DNA of 64,000 nucleotides from Chitinophagaceae bacterium (GCA_016786845.1 JAEUVB010000008.1:1-64000), one strand, 5' to 3'; counted from the stretch's first letter, positions 7,512-17,596 are shown. Numbers and translations are program-made. Notes: generated by a model from the letters alone, not told the origin.

Positions 7512-9407
7512 TTAATTGACAGATAGTTTGATCGTTTTCAACAGCTGTTGATCTCGGGTCACGCGAATGATAAAGTTGCCGCTCAGCAGCATGTCCTTGT
7601 TGAATGAAAGGCGGTTCATGCTTTTACTTAATTGATCTTCAAACAAGACCCGAACGATTTGCCCATTCATATCCAGCAAGGAAATATTGACCCATCCATA
7701 TTTTTCGTTTTCAAATTCAATGGTAAATTGATTGTCCACGGGATTTGGATATAGCTGAATGTTAGATGTGGAAGTCAAATCTGTCGGTACGAAATTAGGT
7801 TCATTGCTGATGATTTGCGCGATCCAGGTTCCATAGGAGGCATTGCGCGGAGGCGTATTGGCACCATAGGCACCGGCCATCCAAACTTGGGGAACAGGAC
7901 TGTTGAATTTTCGGCACACGCCTGTATAGTCTCCCCAACGTTCCGGTGAAACCCCATAGTCCGGAGGATATAAAATATTCACGACCGTATCACCGGCTTT
8001 CACGGTTTGCAATCCACTCCAGATCCAGTCTTTGTCGATACTGACTACACCGGTTTCCGGAGTCATACCGGTATCGGAACGAACGTATGCGATAGCCGCA
8101 CCTGCATCGTACTCATCATATCCGAAGGAACTGACTGCAGGATAAGCCAGATCCGTTCCAATTTCTCCGATAGCACTGACATAGGCCATATTTGAATCTA
8201 ACAATATTCTTCCATAATGAATGCCACACCAACCTGAACCGATATCGGCATCGAAGGTGAAATGAATTTGACGATTCAGATAGAAGGAATTTTGTACCCA
8301 GGCACTACCGGTACTTAAGGAATCGATATTGCCTGTGGTCGGATCTTTTTGATAGGCATCGCCACAAACTTCATAATGCGGAATTGGATATTGCGTGGCA
8401 CTCATGCTATGGGTTGACGACTGTAAACTGCCATTGATTTCGAACAGGTACACATTCGATCCTGAGTCGGGGCGCAAATAGGTGAAATACATTTTGCCAC
8501 TGAGGCTTTTACCCTGGCCGTGTGATGCAGGATAAAGTGTGATTCCTTCAGTGCCATCGGGAGCATAAATATTATTCCATAAACCATATTGCAGAGCATT
8601 TCCCTGATAGCCTTCATTCAAGCCGATTTGATAAATGTAAGTTTGTTTGTAGTTATAATCCGGTGCATCGCCAAATCGATTACCATTGATGAAGAGGTCT
8701 TCGTCATTGATGCCAATGGTAGGATAGTCGGTCCAAGACTGATCGCCATAGGGATTACCGGGAAGCTGATAGATATTCCAGCCATCTACAGGATTATTGG
8801 TCTTGGAATAGCACACCAATATTTTCGATGTGGTAGAACTAAATCCATGTAACAGCACCACAATGAAACGATCGTGAAGCGGGTCGTAAATAACACGAGG
8901 GTCAAATTTAGCCTGGTTCAACGAGGCATTGTTGATAAAGGCATCCCAGGTATGATTTTGTAATAAAATATTTCCTGCAGTATCGTAATAGTCTATACCG
9001 TAATTAATACAACTCACGATTTTACCGCCATTGGATACGGCAATGGAATTGTCGGTGGGAGTCCAGGTTTTTAAATCATTGCCTCTGAAATTTGTACCAA
9101 TGCTAGGATTCGAAGCCGTGGTCTTTTGTGAAAAAGGATTGGAAGTTTCTTGAATAAGATCTAGCTTCTGTTTGCGTTTTAATTCCTTCAGTAGTTTAAT
9201 CTGAAAGGCTTCTCCCAACTCTTCCTTTTCTTCGCACAAACTTTGAAGACTGATATTCCAATGCGGGCGTGACAGGTTGTGAAAGTCTGTACTAGATATG
9301 ATGGAGGTGGTGAAAGGCCCTGTGAATTGAGCGGTATTGTTTTTTTGCTGGGCATTGGCCATAAAGGACAATAAGAAAGTACTCAGTAAAATCAGTGTGC
9401 TCCGCAT
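7512..9407 (-). CDS. Secreted protein with T9SS type A sorting domain
   Basis: A 631-residue exported protein of unknown activity. Residues 1-19 are a signal peptide (ending ANAQ). The central part (~85-530) is rich in Tyr, Trp, Asp and Gly, with beta-propeller-like turns (FDPRVIYDPLHDRFIVV) and no cofactor motif I recognise. The last ~80 residues (IQLYPNPVDNQFTIEFEN ... GNFIIRVTRDQQLLKTIKLSVN) are a typical T9SS C-terminal domain that directs passage through the outer membrane. A TAAATTTG motif at 9429-9422 could be its -7 element. Confidence 0.82.
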   Translation of the reverse strand: MRSTLILLSTFLLSFMANAQQKNNTAQFTGPFTTSIISSTDFHNLSRPHWNISLQSLCEEKEELGEAFQIKLLKELKRKQKLDLIQETSNPFSQKTTASNPSIGTNFRGNDLKTWTPTDNSIAVSNGGKIVSCINYGIDYYDTAGNILLQNHTWDAFINNASLNQAKFDPRVIYDPLHDRFIVVLLHGFSSTTSKILVCYSKTNNPVDGWNIYQLPGNPYGDQSWTDYPTIGINDEDLFINGNRFGDAPDYNYKQTYIYQIGLNEGYQGNALQYGLWNNIYAPDGTEGITLYPASHGQGKSLSGKMYFTYLRPDSGSNVYLFEINGSLQSSTHSMSATQYPIPHYEVCGDAYQKDPTTGNIDSLSTGSAWVQNSFYLNRQIHFTFDADIGSGWCGIHYGRILLDSNMAYVSAIGEIGTDLAYPAVSSFGYDEYDAGAAIAYVRSDTGMTPETGVVSIDKDWIWSGLQTVKAGDTVVNILYPPDYGVSPERWGDYTGVCRKFNSPVPQVWMAGAYGANTPPRNASYGTWIAQIISNEPNFVPTDLTSTSNIQLYPNPVDNQFTIEFENEKYGWVNISLLDMNGQIVRVLFEDQLSKSMNRLSFNKDMLLSGNFIIRVTRDQQLLKTIKLSVN

Positions 9408-9451
9408 GTGAAAAATTTAATCAAATTTAAAGATTATTTGTGAGGGACATC

Positions 9452-11230
9452 TTAGAAATAATTGATGTATCCAAAATGCACTTTGGAATTTCTGAATTGA
9501 AAATCCTGATTTTTTCTGGCACCGATGGCATAACTGATATTGAATAGTCCAGCTTTGGTTTCAAAGGTCATGCCAAGTCCGGCACTATAGGGCAAATCAC
9601 TCAGGTTGAAAGTTGAATATTTGGATTGAATGTAAGCCGCATCGGCAAATAGAAAGAAATAGGAATTTTGTGAAAGCAAGTAGTGAGGTTCAAGGGTCAA
9701 TACTTGATAGGTATTTACAAATAAACTGCCTTCATCAAATCCGCGCAACAAGCGGTAACCCCCAATCTGGAATAATTCATTCCGATAAAGCGGATTGGTG
9801 CTGTAAGTAATTCCTCCATGCCATGAGGCGCTCAATACAAAACGTTTTGCCAGAGGGAGGTAACCGGTCAGCATACCCGTTAAATTGTATTTATAATTTT
9901 TGAGCCGTATGCTATCGTAGAGGTAGGAAAAGTTTTTGCCTTCTACCGGATCGAAGGTGTTTTCAATTTCTGCATTTTTGATGAAACTCCGTAAGGAGAT
10001 ACCGGCGTTGAGCATGGCCCTGTATCCCTTTCTGGGATTGAGTTTGTAATCTACCCGACTGAGCAATGCTTCCATACCAAAGGTTTTATATTTTATATCG
10101 GCATTGTCGGGAAGTCTGCGGTTGGCAATTAAGGCAGGTATATTCAGATTGAGCAATCTAGACCCGCTGAGTTCATAATACAATTTCAGTTGTTCATTGG
10201 CATTGAATTGATATACAAGTCCTAATTCACCATTGACGGTTCTGAAGGTAGTATCTTTTTTATAAAAATTAAATTTCCCGGTAAGACCGATGGGCGTGTT
10301 GAGTAAAAACGGGTACATAAACGAAACATCCAAACGAGGGGATTTGTATTGCAGATTTTGCCAATTCAGTTGTATGCTCTCACCTTGTCCGAGTGCATTA
10401 TTGAAAGCTAATTTAATATCACCTGTCAAAAGAAATCTTCCTTGTAACTCCTGGTTATTTGGAAGGAGTCCTATGAGTACATCGGCCCGGTTGGCGGATT
10501 TGTTTTTCACATATAGATTCAGGGTTGTTTTATGAACGGCAAAATCCATACGCCAGGGATAAGACTCGGCAAGGAAGGGAACTTCCCGTATGCGCGTACT
10601 CATCGCTTTGATCTTGCTTTCAGAATAAAGCATGCCTTCATGAAGTCCGAGGTATCGAAGCACATAATGTTTAGTAATATGGGCATCCTCATTGAGGATT
10701 ACGGTATCGAGATAGGTCAGTGGTCCCGTATCCAAAACCAGTAAAGCCTCCACTTGATCCTTTTGGATTCTCACACTGTCCAATCTTAGAGAAGCAAATG
10801 GATATCCTCTGTCTTCATAATGACGGATAATCTTTTCAAAAAAGGGTCTGAGGTTTTTGGCTTCAACCGTTTTGCCAAGTAGGTCTTGTTCTTTAAACTT
10901 AGACTCCGCCAATACATTAGCCGGAATGTTTTTGTTTTTTAATTTGGCCCAAGCATATTTTTCTCCAAGGTATACCCATGCCCGACAGATGGAATCGTCA
11001 GATTGCAGACTATCGATACCTGCGGTTAGATATCCTTGCGATATCCATTCCATTTGTGCATTCTTCAAAGTCTGCAAGGCTTCCTGAAATCCAAAATAGT
11101 TTGAATCCACCTTGTCTTTCAACAGAAAGCTATACTTTCCCTCACCTTCAAGGCGAATGCGGACGGTTTGAGCATCACTTCGAGCCTGAAATGTGAATAT
11201 GAATAATATGACGTAGAGCCTCAATTTCAT
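9452..11230 (-). CDS. Omp85/BamA-family outer membrane protein (POTRA + beta-barrel)
   Basis: A 592-residue outer-membrane protein. The signal peptide is followed by POTRA-like modules (~70-260, including YEDRGYPFASLRLDSVRIQKDQVEALLVLDTGP), then a 16-strand-type barrel. The family's conserved loop-6 motif is seen as GGYRLLRGFDEGS (about residue 490), and the chain ends in an aromatic residue (HFGYINYF), as outer-membrane barrels do. It is shorter than BamA (about 800-900 aa in this phylum), so it is more likely a TamA-like or accessory Omp85 protein. It lies 44 bp upstream of the T9SS cargo gene on the same strand. Confidence 0.8.
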   Translation of the reverse strand: MKLRLYVILFIFTFQARSDAQTVRIRLEGEGKYSFLLKDKVDSNYFGFQEALQTLKNAQMEWISQGYLTAGIDSLQSDDSICRAWVYLGEKYAWAKLKNKNIPANVLAESKFKEQDLLGKTVEAKNLRPFFEKIIRHYEDRGYPFASLRLDSVRIQKDQVEALLVLDTGPLTYLDTVILNEDAHITKHYVLRYLGLHEGMLYSESKIKAMSTRIREVPFLAESYPWRMDFAVHKTTLNLYVKNKSANRADVLIGLLPNNQELQGRFLLTGDIKLAFNNALGQGESIQLNWQNLQYKSPRLDVSFMYPFLLNTPIGLTGKFNFYKKDTTFRTVNGELGLVYQFNANEQLKLYYELSGSRLLNLNIPALIANRRLPDNADIKYKTFGMEALLSRVDYKLNPRKGYRAMLNAGISLRSFIKNAEIENTFDPVEGKNFSYLYDSIRLKNYKYNLTGMLTGYLPLAKRFVLSASWHGGITYSTNPLYRNELFQIGGYRLLRGFDEGSLFVNTYQVLTLEPHYLLSQNSYFFLFADAAYIQSKYSTFNLSDLPYSAGLGMTFETKAGLFNISYAIGARKNQDFQFRNSKVHFGYINYF

Positions 11231-11304
11231 TTAAAGATAGCAGTACAAGAATGAGTTTAGTTGTTGCAAAGAAACTACTTTTACATGGATTGATCCCTTC
11301 ATAC

Positions 11305-12450
11305 ATGGCCGGTATTTACTTTCATATTCCATATTGTAAAAAGAAATGTCATTATTGCAATTTTCATTTTTCGACTTCACTGGAAACAAAGAACGAAGTT
11401 TATTCCGCTTTATTGAAGGAACTGGATCTCAGGAAGGAATTTTTGGGTGATCAGAAAGTGGAAACCATTTATTTTGGTGGAGGCACCCCCAGTTTGTTTG
11501 AAACGCATGAGTTGGATGCGCTTCTGGAAAAATGCCATCAACAATTTGAGGTTTCTGCTGATGCAGAAATTACCCTTGAAGCCAATCCGGATGATATGTC
11601 GAGGGAGAAAATCAAGTCGCTCCAACAAATTGGCATTAATCGTTTAAGTATCGGCATACAAAGTTTTTTTGAAGAAGACTTGATTTATATGAATCGATCC
11701 CATTCGGCCTTGCAGGCTGAATCTTGCATTCAAACGGCACAGGACGCCGGTATTGACAATCTGAGTATTGATTTGATTTTTGGCTTCCCGCAACTCACGG
11801 ATGAAAAATGGAAACATAATCTGGATAATGCACTGTCGAAAGGTGTACCTCATTTGTCTTGCTATGCGATGACGGTTGAACCCCGTACGGCCTTGTCGTC
11901 CATGATAGACAAAGGGAAGACTCAACCGGTGTCGTCGGAACAAGTTGCCGGGCAATATGAATATTTAATGGAGAGACTCTCAGAAGCGGGTTTTGAACAT
12001 TACGAAATCTCCAGTTTTGCAAAACCGGGATATCGTGCGGTACACAATAGTAATTATTGGAAAGGGGTGCACTATTTAGGGATAGGTCCTTCAGCGCACT
12101 CTTTTAACGGAAACAGCAGACAGTGGAATGTGGCCAATAATATTCTTTATGCCCGGTCAATTTCTAACAATGAATGTCCTTTGGAAATGGAAATTCTTAC
12201 ACCTTCTCAACAACTCAATGAGCGAATCATGATAGGTTTAAGAACAAGTGATGGTATCAACTTACTGAGTATTCAGAACAGTATCTCACCGAAGGAATGG
12301 ACCATTTTCTCAGCGCGTCTCGAATCGTATCAAAAGGAAGGTTTTTGTGCCATCGAAAAGGGTAGCATCAAACTCACCCGCAAGGGAAAACTTTTTGCAG
12401 ATCAAATTGCCTCCGATTTGTTTCTAGACTCAGCCGAAGAAGATGAATAG
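11305..12450 (+). CDS. hemW: Radical SAM heme chaperone HemW (coproporphyrinogen oxidase-like)
   Basis: A 381-residue cytoplasmic radical SAM protein. The cluster motif is C11-KKK-C15-HY-C18 after IYFHIPY, followed by YFGGGTPSLF, ANPDD and a QSF segment, as in HemW. HemW carries heme to target proteins; older annotation as oxygen-independent coproporphyrinogen oxidase is usually wrong for this branch. I prefer the Met at 11305 over an ATG at 11251 because the family starts right at the strand carrying the cluster motif. The Omp85 gene is divergent. Confidence 0.85.
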   Translation: MAGIYFHIPYCKKKCHYCNFHFSTSLETKNEVYSALLKELDLRKEFLGDQKVETIYFGGGTPSLFETHELDALLEKCHQQFEVSADAEITLEANPDDMSREKIKSLQQIGINRLSIGIQSFFEEDLIYMNRSHSALQAESCIQTAQDAGIDNLSIDLIFGFPQLTDEKWKHNLDNALSKGVPHLSCYAMTVEPRTALSSMIDKGKTQPVSSEQVAGQYEYLMERLSEAGFEHYEISSFAKPGYRAVHNSNYWKGVHYLGIGPSAHSFNGNSRQWNVANNILYARSISNNECPLEMEILTPSQQLNERIMIGLRTSDGINLLSIQNSISPKEWTIFSARLESYQKEGFCAIEKGSIKLTRKGKLFADQIASDLFLDSAEEDE

Positions 12451-12529
12451 AAATGTATCGAGGAAAGCGTAATGGTTAAGGGTAGCTATTTTCAGTTTTA
12501 ATCGGTTAAAGAATTAATTTTGTTACATC

Positions 12530-13258
12530 ATGTGTTATCATAATACGTTAAAGAAAAAAGCAAAATCAATTGTAGATTATTATGAAGTTGCTTTTGATCA
12601 GGAAGAACTTTTTCATGAAATCTATCATGGCAATGCTTTCACCTTTCCTACTTGGCCTATAGTGAGTATGAATGATGGCGGAAAAATAAAATTGAAGAAC
12701 TGGGGCCTCATACCGTCTTGGGTTAAGACCATAGACGACGCAAAAAAGTACAGGAGTTTTAACCTGAATGCAAAAAGTGAAACGGCCTTCGACAAACCTT
12801 CATTTCGAAATGCCGTGCGTTCTCAAAGATGTCTGGTGCCCAGTACGGGTTTTTTTGAATGGCGTGAATATGGCAAAAAAAAGTATCCTTATTGGATAGG
12901 ATTGAAGGAACGTGATCTATTTTCAATGGCCGGTATTTCTGAAAAATGGGTCAATTCACAAACAGGAGAACTTGTAGAAACCTTTTCAATTCTTACGACA
13001 GAGGCGAATTCATTGATGGCCGAAATTCATAATTCTAAAAAGCGAATGCCGGTCATCTTGAACCGTGAAGATGAACAAAGGTGGCTGTCTCCCGAATTAA
13101 GTGAAAGCGAAGTTCACCAATTGTGTTTGCCCTTTGGTCAAGAGGCGATGATTTATCATACGGTTAGTCCGCTCATTACCAGTAGAACCACAAACAGTAA
13201 CACAATGGAAGTCGCTGAGGACTTCACTTATCCGGAATTGCCTATCCTTAAAAGTTGA
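12530..13258 (+). CDS. SOS response-associated peptidase family protein (SRAP/HMCES/YedK)
   Basis: A 242-residue SRAP protein. Cys2 is exposed after removal of Met1 (MCYHNT) and forms the thiazolidine crosslink with abasic sites in single-stranded DNA. The partner residues are visible: Asn in SFNLNAKSE, Glu in GFFEW, and His in EIHNSKKRMPVIL. It protects abasic sites at replication forks. A TAATTTTG -7 element at 12515-12522 precedes the ATG by 7 bp. No LexA-type operator was recognised. Confidence 0.9.
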   Translation: MCYHNTLKKKAKSIVDYYEVAFDQEELFHEIYHGNAFTFPTWPIVSMNDGGKIKLKNWGLIPSWVKTIDDAKKYRSFNLNAKSETAFDKPSFRNAVRSQRCLVPSTGFFEWREYGKKKYPYWIGLKERDLFSMAGISEKWVNSQTGELVETFSILTTEANSLMAEIHNSKKRMPVILNREDEQRWLSPELSESEVHQLCLPFGQEAMIYHTVSPLITSRTTNSNTMEVAEDFTYPELPILKS

Positions 13259-13266
13259 TTTTTTTA

Positions 13267-13274
13267 TATATTTG
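13267..13274 (+). promoter_or_regulatory. TATATTTG -7 promoter element for the DinB-family gene
   Basis: An exact TAnnTTTG motif 13 bp before the ATG at 13288, in the 29-bp gap behind the SRAP gene. No good -33 box is seen at the usual spacing. Confidence 0.4.
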
Positions 13275-13287
13275 ATCAAAGAATCCT

Positions 13288-13818
13288 ATGAAAAAAATAA
13301 CCAAACCCGAGCATACGGAACACGCCCTTTATTATGAACAGTACATCAAGGATGTGCCTGATGATATTTCTGTTTTGGATCAATTGAAGAACAACGCACG
13401 ATTGTTGGAAAAGCAATTATTGAACCTGACTGAATCCCAATTGACAGTCCCCTATGCGCCCGAAAAATGGTGTATCAAGGATGTCCTTCAGCACCTCATT
13501 GATTGCGAACGAATTTTTGCTTATCGCGCATTAAGATTCGCCAGAAAGGATCGTGAACCCCTTCCTTTTTTTGATGAAAATGCATTCGCTAAGGCAGCCT
13601 GTGCCAAGGATATCCCCTTGAAAAAATTATTAAAGGAGTATAAAACCAATCGAGCAGCAACCATTGCGCTGTTTAATAATATGAATGCCGCTACATTAAA
13701 GCGTGCCGGAATGGCCAGTAACTTTACCATGAGTGTGAGAGCTTGTGCATGGATCATCTGCGGGCATGAGCTGCATCATTGGAAAGTGATGAAGGAACGA
13801 TATCCGGGTATGTCGTAA
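13288..13818 (+). CDS. DinB family protein
   Basis: A 176-residue four-helix DinB/YfiT-type protein. The three metal-binding histidines are placed as usual: one in the helix KDVLQHLIDCERIFAYR and two in the late CGHELHHW motif. Members include metal-dependent thiol-S-transferases and hydrolases; the substrate is unknown here. It follows the SRAP gene by 29 bp, so both may respond to DNA damage, but this is only context. Its stop is 8 bp from the convergent LEA2 gene. Confidence 0.8.
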   Translation: MKKITKPEHTEHALYYEQYIKDVPDDISVLDQLKNNARLLEKQLLNLTESQLTVPYAPEKWCIKDVLQHLIDCERIFAYRALRFARKDREPLPFFDENAFAKAACAKDIPLKKLLKEYKTNRAATIALFNNMNAATLKRAGMASNFTMSVRACAWIICGHELHHWKVMKERYPGMS

Positions 13819-13826
13819 AGACATCG

Positions 13827-14288
13827 TTAGTTACTGAGCAGGCTGACTTGCTCTTCTATGTCCACAGGCACACGGATATAGACCCCGCCTTTACCTAATT
13901 TGGCGGTACCGTGCAAGCCTACTTTACTTTTTCCTGAAAGCAAACTCTTAAAAGCCATACCCACCACTTTGATTGGATCGAAATGGGCAGTGACCGGAAA
14001 AATAAAATCAGACTTTTTCGGTATCTGTGTTTTTTCCGGTTGGTCAGCTACAGCAATGAATTTATCGTTTAAATAAATATTCAGATTCGTCTCTTTCACA
14101 TCGATGCCAAATTTATTCGGATTGAAATATTTTAAATCAATCCGGATCGATGTGTTGTTGAGACCAAGGCTTTGTAATCGTGTATTCTCTATGCCCTTAT
14201 ATTCCAGTTCCTTTACATCATTGCAACCACCGGATTGCAAAAGGACAAATAAAGCCATCAAAGAGATTAAAGTAAGTAATTGTTTCAT
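13827..14288 (-). CDS. LEA type 2 (WHy-domain) lipoprotein
   Basis: A 153-residue protein with a lipoprotein signal (MKQLLTLISLMALFVLLQSGGC, lipidation at Cys22) and one LEA14/WHy beta-sandwich domain (~25-145: IRIDLKYFNPNKFGIDVKETNLNIYLND). Such domains bind or stabilise proteins under water stress; the role in bacteria is poorly known. It begins 6 bp after the GWxTD gene ends, so it is the second gene of a two-gene operon. Confidence 0.75.
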   Translation of the reverse strand: MKQLLTLISLMALFVLLQSGGCNDVKELEYKGIENTRLQSLGLNNTSIRIDLKYFNPNKFGIDVKETNLNIYLNDKFIAVADQPEKTQIPKKSDFIFPVTAHFDPIKVVGMAFKSLLSGKSKVGLHGTAKLGKGGVYIRVPVDIEEQVSLLSN

Positions 14289-14294
14289 TGCAGA

Positions 14295-15374
14295 TTATTT
14301 AAAATATTCGAATACACGGTGGATCAATTTATTGTCTGAATTTTCCATGTTTAGAAAAAGTTTATATTTCCAATAGGGATCAATGATTTCATTTTCTTCA
14401 GTTGAGTGCAGGAGATACATTTGAGTACCTACTAATCCCGGTTGATAAAAGAGAAACTTGACATTGCCTTTATCATTCACCCGATTATAGAACCAGATTT
14501 CATAAGGTAAAACATCTTTTTCATTGATCACTCTTTCTTCCTTATCGGGTACGCCATACTGCAAATAGATTCTCCCTCTATCGGTTTCAAATCCTGAAAG
14601 ACTTGCGGTGCCATATTTCTTGGCTACATAATTGAGCTTTTCGGCATATTCCTTCCATGCCTTTTCCGGATCTGATGCATTCCGGTTATACCAGAAGTTG
14701 TAAAAAAATTGCTTCATGAAATCCAGATCATTGCTTTCCGAAATTTCCCTCACCACTTTGATCTCAACGCCTTTTGCAAGGGGGGACAGAGCATTAATAT
14801 TTCGTTTCAATTGTTCAATTGGATAGTTGGCTACGAAAGTTTTTCCTATATCCACAATGTGATTTTGTCGATTGCTTTCTTCTTCATAGTACTCATCCTT
14901 CAGAGTAATCTTTTGAGATCGCAGGAGTTGAAATCCGGCTTTTTTTACATCAATCACCTGATTGGAGTCATTCATTAAAGTCACAATCAATTCGTAATTC
15001 CCGGAACTAATTTCACCTTCCGTAAATGGAATGCTGTCGAGAATCTTAGATGGGTTGGTAGCTGGTAAAATGATTTTACGCAAGTAAACCGGGCGCAAAC
15101 GAAATTGTTGAACCGATCGTTTTTTGATTTCAATCACCACGAAGGGAAGTGAATCCATTGAACGATTTAAATAAAGATCGGTTTGAAAATAAAATTGCAT
15201 AACGTTTTGATCAAAAAAATCGAATTTCATCGGGACAAGCATACCTGCAGCTTGTTCGTAACTCAATTGATCAGAAATTTGAACCGCACGAATAGAATCC
15301 CTTTTTTCAGCCGTGGCACGAACAACCGATAAGACTTGCAAAAGCAATAAACAAATCAGTACCTTTAACCTCAT
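14295..15374 (-). CDS. GWxTD domain-containing exported protein
   Basis: A 359-residue protein with signal peptide MRLKVLICLLLLQVLSVVRATA. The C-terminal half carries the GWxTD domain: FFYNFWYNRNASDPEKAWKEY, then GFETDRGRIYLQYGVPD, where Phe replaces the Trp of the name-giving motif, then PYEIWFYN. The function is unknown; the domain is typical of Bacteroidota and Acidobacteriota envelopes. I chose the Met at 15374 because it opens the signal peptide; an earlier start at 15443 would add 23 atypical residues and overlap the divergent WbqC gene. Confidence 0.75.
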   Translation of the reverse strand: MRLKVLICLLLLQVLSVVRATAEKRDSIRAVQISDQLSYEQAAGMLVPMKFDFFDQNVMQFYFQTDLYLNRSMDSLPFVVIEIKKRSVQQFRLRPVYLRKIILPATNPSKILDSIPFTEGEISSGNYELIVTLMNDSNQVIDVKKAGFQLLRSQKITLKDEYYEEESNRQNHIVDIGKTFVANYPIEQLKRNINALSPLAKGVEIKVVREISESNDLDFMKQFFYNFWYNRNASDPEKAWKEYAEKLNYVAKKYGTASLSGFETDRGRIYLQYGVPDKEERVINEKDVLPYEIWFYNRVNDKGNVKFLFYQPGLVGTQMYLLHSTEENEIIDPYWKYKLFLNMENSDNKLIHRVFEYFK

Positions 15375-15391
15375 TTTGTAAAAGTACAAGG

Positions 15392-16024
15392 ATGTCTGTA
15401 AAAACATTGCTGTTGGATAGTGAATATTTTCCCGGTATAGCATGGTTTCAACTTTTTCTTCAATATGAGCAGGTCTATATCGAGCAACATGAATATTTTG
15501 TCAGGGCTACCATGCGAAACCGCTGTTTTATTACCGGGCCCAATGGTGTGATGTCTTTAAGTGTTCCTTTGAAAGGTGGGCGAAATCAAAAGACTTTGAT
15601 GAAGGATATTGAAATAAGCTATGCCGAAGATTGGGTCAAGGATCATTTAAGAAGCCTGGACGCCTGTTACCGCCGTACTCCATACTACGAATACTATGAA
15701 CCGGAGTTAAACAAGGTTTTCAGTCGTAAGCACAAATTTCTCATGGATTTAAATCTGGATACCATTTCGCTGTTGTGCTCTTGGTTAAAATTGAAAAAGG
15801 ACCGGACGCTTACTGATAAATATCAAGTACCTGCCATGGGATCTGAAATATTGGATGCCAGGGCACAATTTACCGTAGCCGGTAGGGAAGGGAGTACAGG
15901 TGAAATCAGCTATATACAGCCGTTTCAGGACAGGATGGGTTTCGTTTCCGGACTAAGCACATTGGATGCGGTATTTTGTTGTGGTAACACAGCTTCCAGC
16001 ATGTTCAATAAGCCGTCAAAATAG
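15392..16024 (+). CDS. WbqC family protein
   Basis: A 210-residue WbqC-like protein: early EYFPGIAWFQLFLQYEQVYIEQHEYFVRATMRNRC, then LSVPLKGG and a central WVKDHLRSLDACYRRTPYYEYYEPEL. WbqC proteins are often found in O-antigen loci and are thought to take part in modifying an activated sugar, but the reaction is not settled and this copy lies 10 kb away from the polysaccharide locus. Only 17 bp separate it from the divergent GWxTD start, so promoters must overlap coding sequence. Confidence 0.78.
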   Translation: MSVKTLLLDSEYFPGIAWFQLFLQYEQVYIEQHEYFVRATMRNRCFITGPNGVMSLSVPLKGGRNQKTLMKDIEISYAEDWVKDHLRSLDACYRRTPYYEYYEPELNKVFSRKHKFLMDLNLDTISLLCSWLKLKKDRTLTDKYQVPAMGSEILDARAQFTVAGREGSTGEISYIQPFQDRMGFVSGLSTLDAVFCCGNTASSMFNKPSK

Positions 16025-16090
16025 TCAACGAAAAAACAAAATACTTAGATACATTTGTGAAACTAATTTTACAAGCGATTACGATCCACA

Positions 16091-17506
16091 ATGAGCAGTA
16101 CCTATACCGACCTGGTCAAACAGACCTTTGATTTTCCTCAAGAAGGCTTTCAGGTTAAAGAAAACTACCTTCAGTTTAACGGAGTTGACCTGAAAAAATT
16201 AATCGATAAATATGGCACTCCGTTTAAGTTGACTTTCCTACCTAAAATAGGAATGCAGGTCAATAAGGCTAAGAAAATGTTTAGCGATGCGATTCGTAAA
16301 CAAAAGTATGAAGGTGAATATTTTTACTGTTACTGTACTAAAAGTTCACACTTTTCTTTTATCATCGAAGAGACCGTGAAACATGGTGTGCATCTGGAGA
16401 CTTCCTTTGCTTATGATATAGAGATTATCAGGAAGTTATATCAGCGAAAAAAAATTACGAAAGATACTTTTGTGATTTGTAACGGCTTTAAAACAAAAGC
16501 ATATACCCGAAATATATCACAGTTGATTAATTCAGGATTCAAGAATGTCATTCCTATCCTGGATAACAAGAATGAATTTGAAGAATATAAAAAATCTATC
16601 CGGGTGAAGGATCCGGTGAAAATCGGTATACGCATTGCAGCGGAAGAAGAGCCAACGTTTGATTTTTATACTTCACGTCTGGGAATTCGCACGCGTGATG
16701 TCTTGGAATTCTACGTTGATAAACTCAAAGGAAATGAACGTTTTCAATTGAAGATGCTTCATTTTTTTATGAACAAAGGAATTAAAGACGATATTTATTA
16801 TTGGAGCGAATTAAATAAAGTATTGAACTTATACTGTCAGTTGAAAAAGATCTCTCCTGAGTTGGATAGTTTAAATATTGGTGGTGGGTTCCCAATCAAA
16901 CATTCACTGGCTTTTGAATATGACTATAATTATATGGTCAATGAAATCATTGCTACAATCAAGAAGGTATGTAAATCCAATAAAGTACCTGTGCCAAATA
17001 TCTTTACAGAATTTGGTTCTTTCACTGTGGGCGAATCCGGTGCGGTTATCTATTCTGTTTTGGATGAGAAAATGCAAAATGATCGGGAAATATGGTATAT
17101 GATTGACAGCTCATTCATCACAACCTTGCCGGATACCTGGGGCATAGGGGAGAAATTTCTGATGCTGCCGGTGAATAAATGGGATGAAGATTATCAAGAA
17201 GTGCATTTGGGAGGACTTACTTGTGACAGCCATGATTTTTATACTTCGGAAGAGCATATCAATGCAGTATTTCTGCCCAAAAGCAAGAGCCATACCGTCG
17301 TCAAACAGGAGCCTCTGTATATTGGATTTTTCCATACCGGGGCATATCAGGATCAACTGAGTGGTTACGGTGGCATCAAGCATTGTATGATACCATCACC
17401 CAAACATGTGATCGTTGAATATGATAAAAATGGAAAATTAGTGGATTGGCTGTATGCCAAGGAACAAACTTTCCAAAGCATGTTAAAGATTCTGGGTTAT
17501 AAATAA
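16091..17506 (+). CDS. speA: Biosynthetic arginine decarboxylase (PLP fold type III)
   Basis: A 471-residue alanine-racemase-fold decarboxylase. The PLP lysine is in YCYCTKSSHFSFI; HLETSFAYDIEI, IGIRIAAEEEP, LNIGGGFPI and the C-terminal GGLTCDSHD (the substrate-side cysteine and aspartate) follow in order. The sequence matches the compact Bacteroidota arginine decarboxylase, shorter than the ~650-residue proteobacterial SpeA. It makes agmatine for polyamine synthesis. A TACATTTG -7 element lies at 16050-16057. Confidence 0.85.
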   Translation: MSSTYTDLVKQTFDFPQEGFQVKENYLQFNGVDLKKLIDKYGTPFKLTFLPKIGMQVNKAKKMFSDAIRKQKYEGEYFYCYCTKSSHFSFIIEETVKHGVHLETSFAYDIEIIRKLYQRKKITKDTFVICNGFKTKAYTRNISQLINSGFKNVIPILDNKNEFEEYKKSIRVKDPVKIGIRIAAEEEPTFDFYTSRLGIRTRDVLEFYVDKLKGNERFQLKMLHFFMNKGIKDDIYYWSELNKVLNLYCQLKKISPELDSLNIGGGFPIKHSLAFEYDYNYMVNEIIATIKKVCKSNKVPVPNIFTEFGSFTVGESGAVIYSVLDEKMQNDREIWYMIDSSFITTLPDTWGIGEKFLMLPVNKWDEDYQEVHLGGLTCDSHDFYTSEEHINAVFLPKSKSHTVVKQEPLYIGFFHTGAYQDQLSGYGGIKHCMIPSPKHVIVEYDKNGKLVDWLYAKEQTFQSMLKILGYK

Positions 17507-17544
17507 CCACAGCCTATTTTTTCCTCTTTTATTTTCGTCATTTC

Positions 17545-17577
17545 TTGAACGGTTATGTGCGAATCGATATACCTTTG
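17545..17577 (+). promoter_or_regulatory. Bacteroidota-type promoter before the FAH-family gene
   Basis: TTG at 17545-17547 and TACCTTTG at 17570-17577 are separated by 22 bp, one more than the usual 19-21. The ATG at 17597 lies 19 bp downstream. Confidence 0.55.
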
Positions 17578-17596
17578 CACCCTAATTATTTAAGGC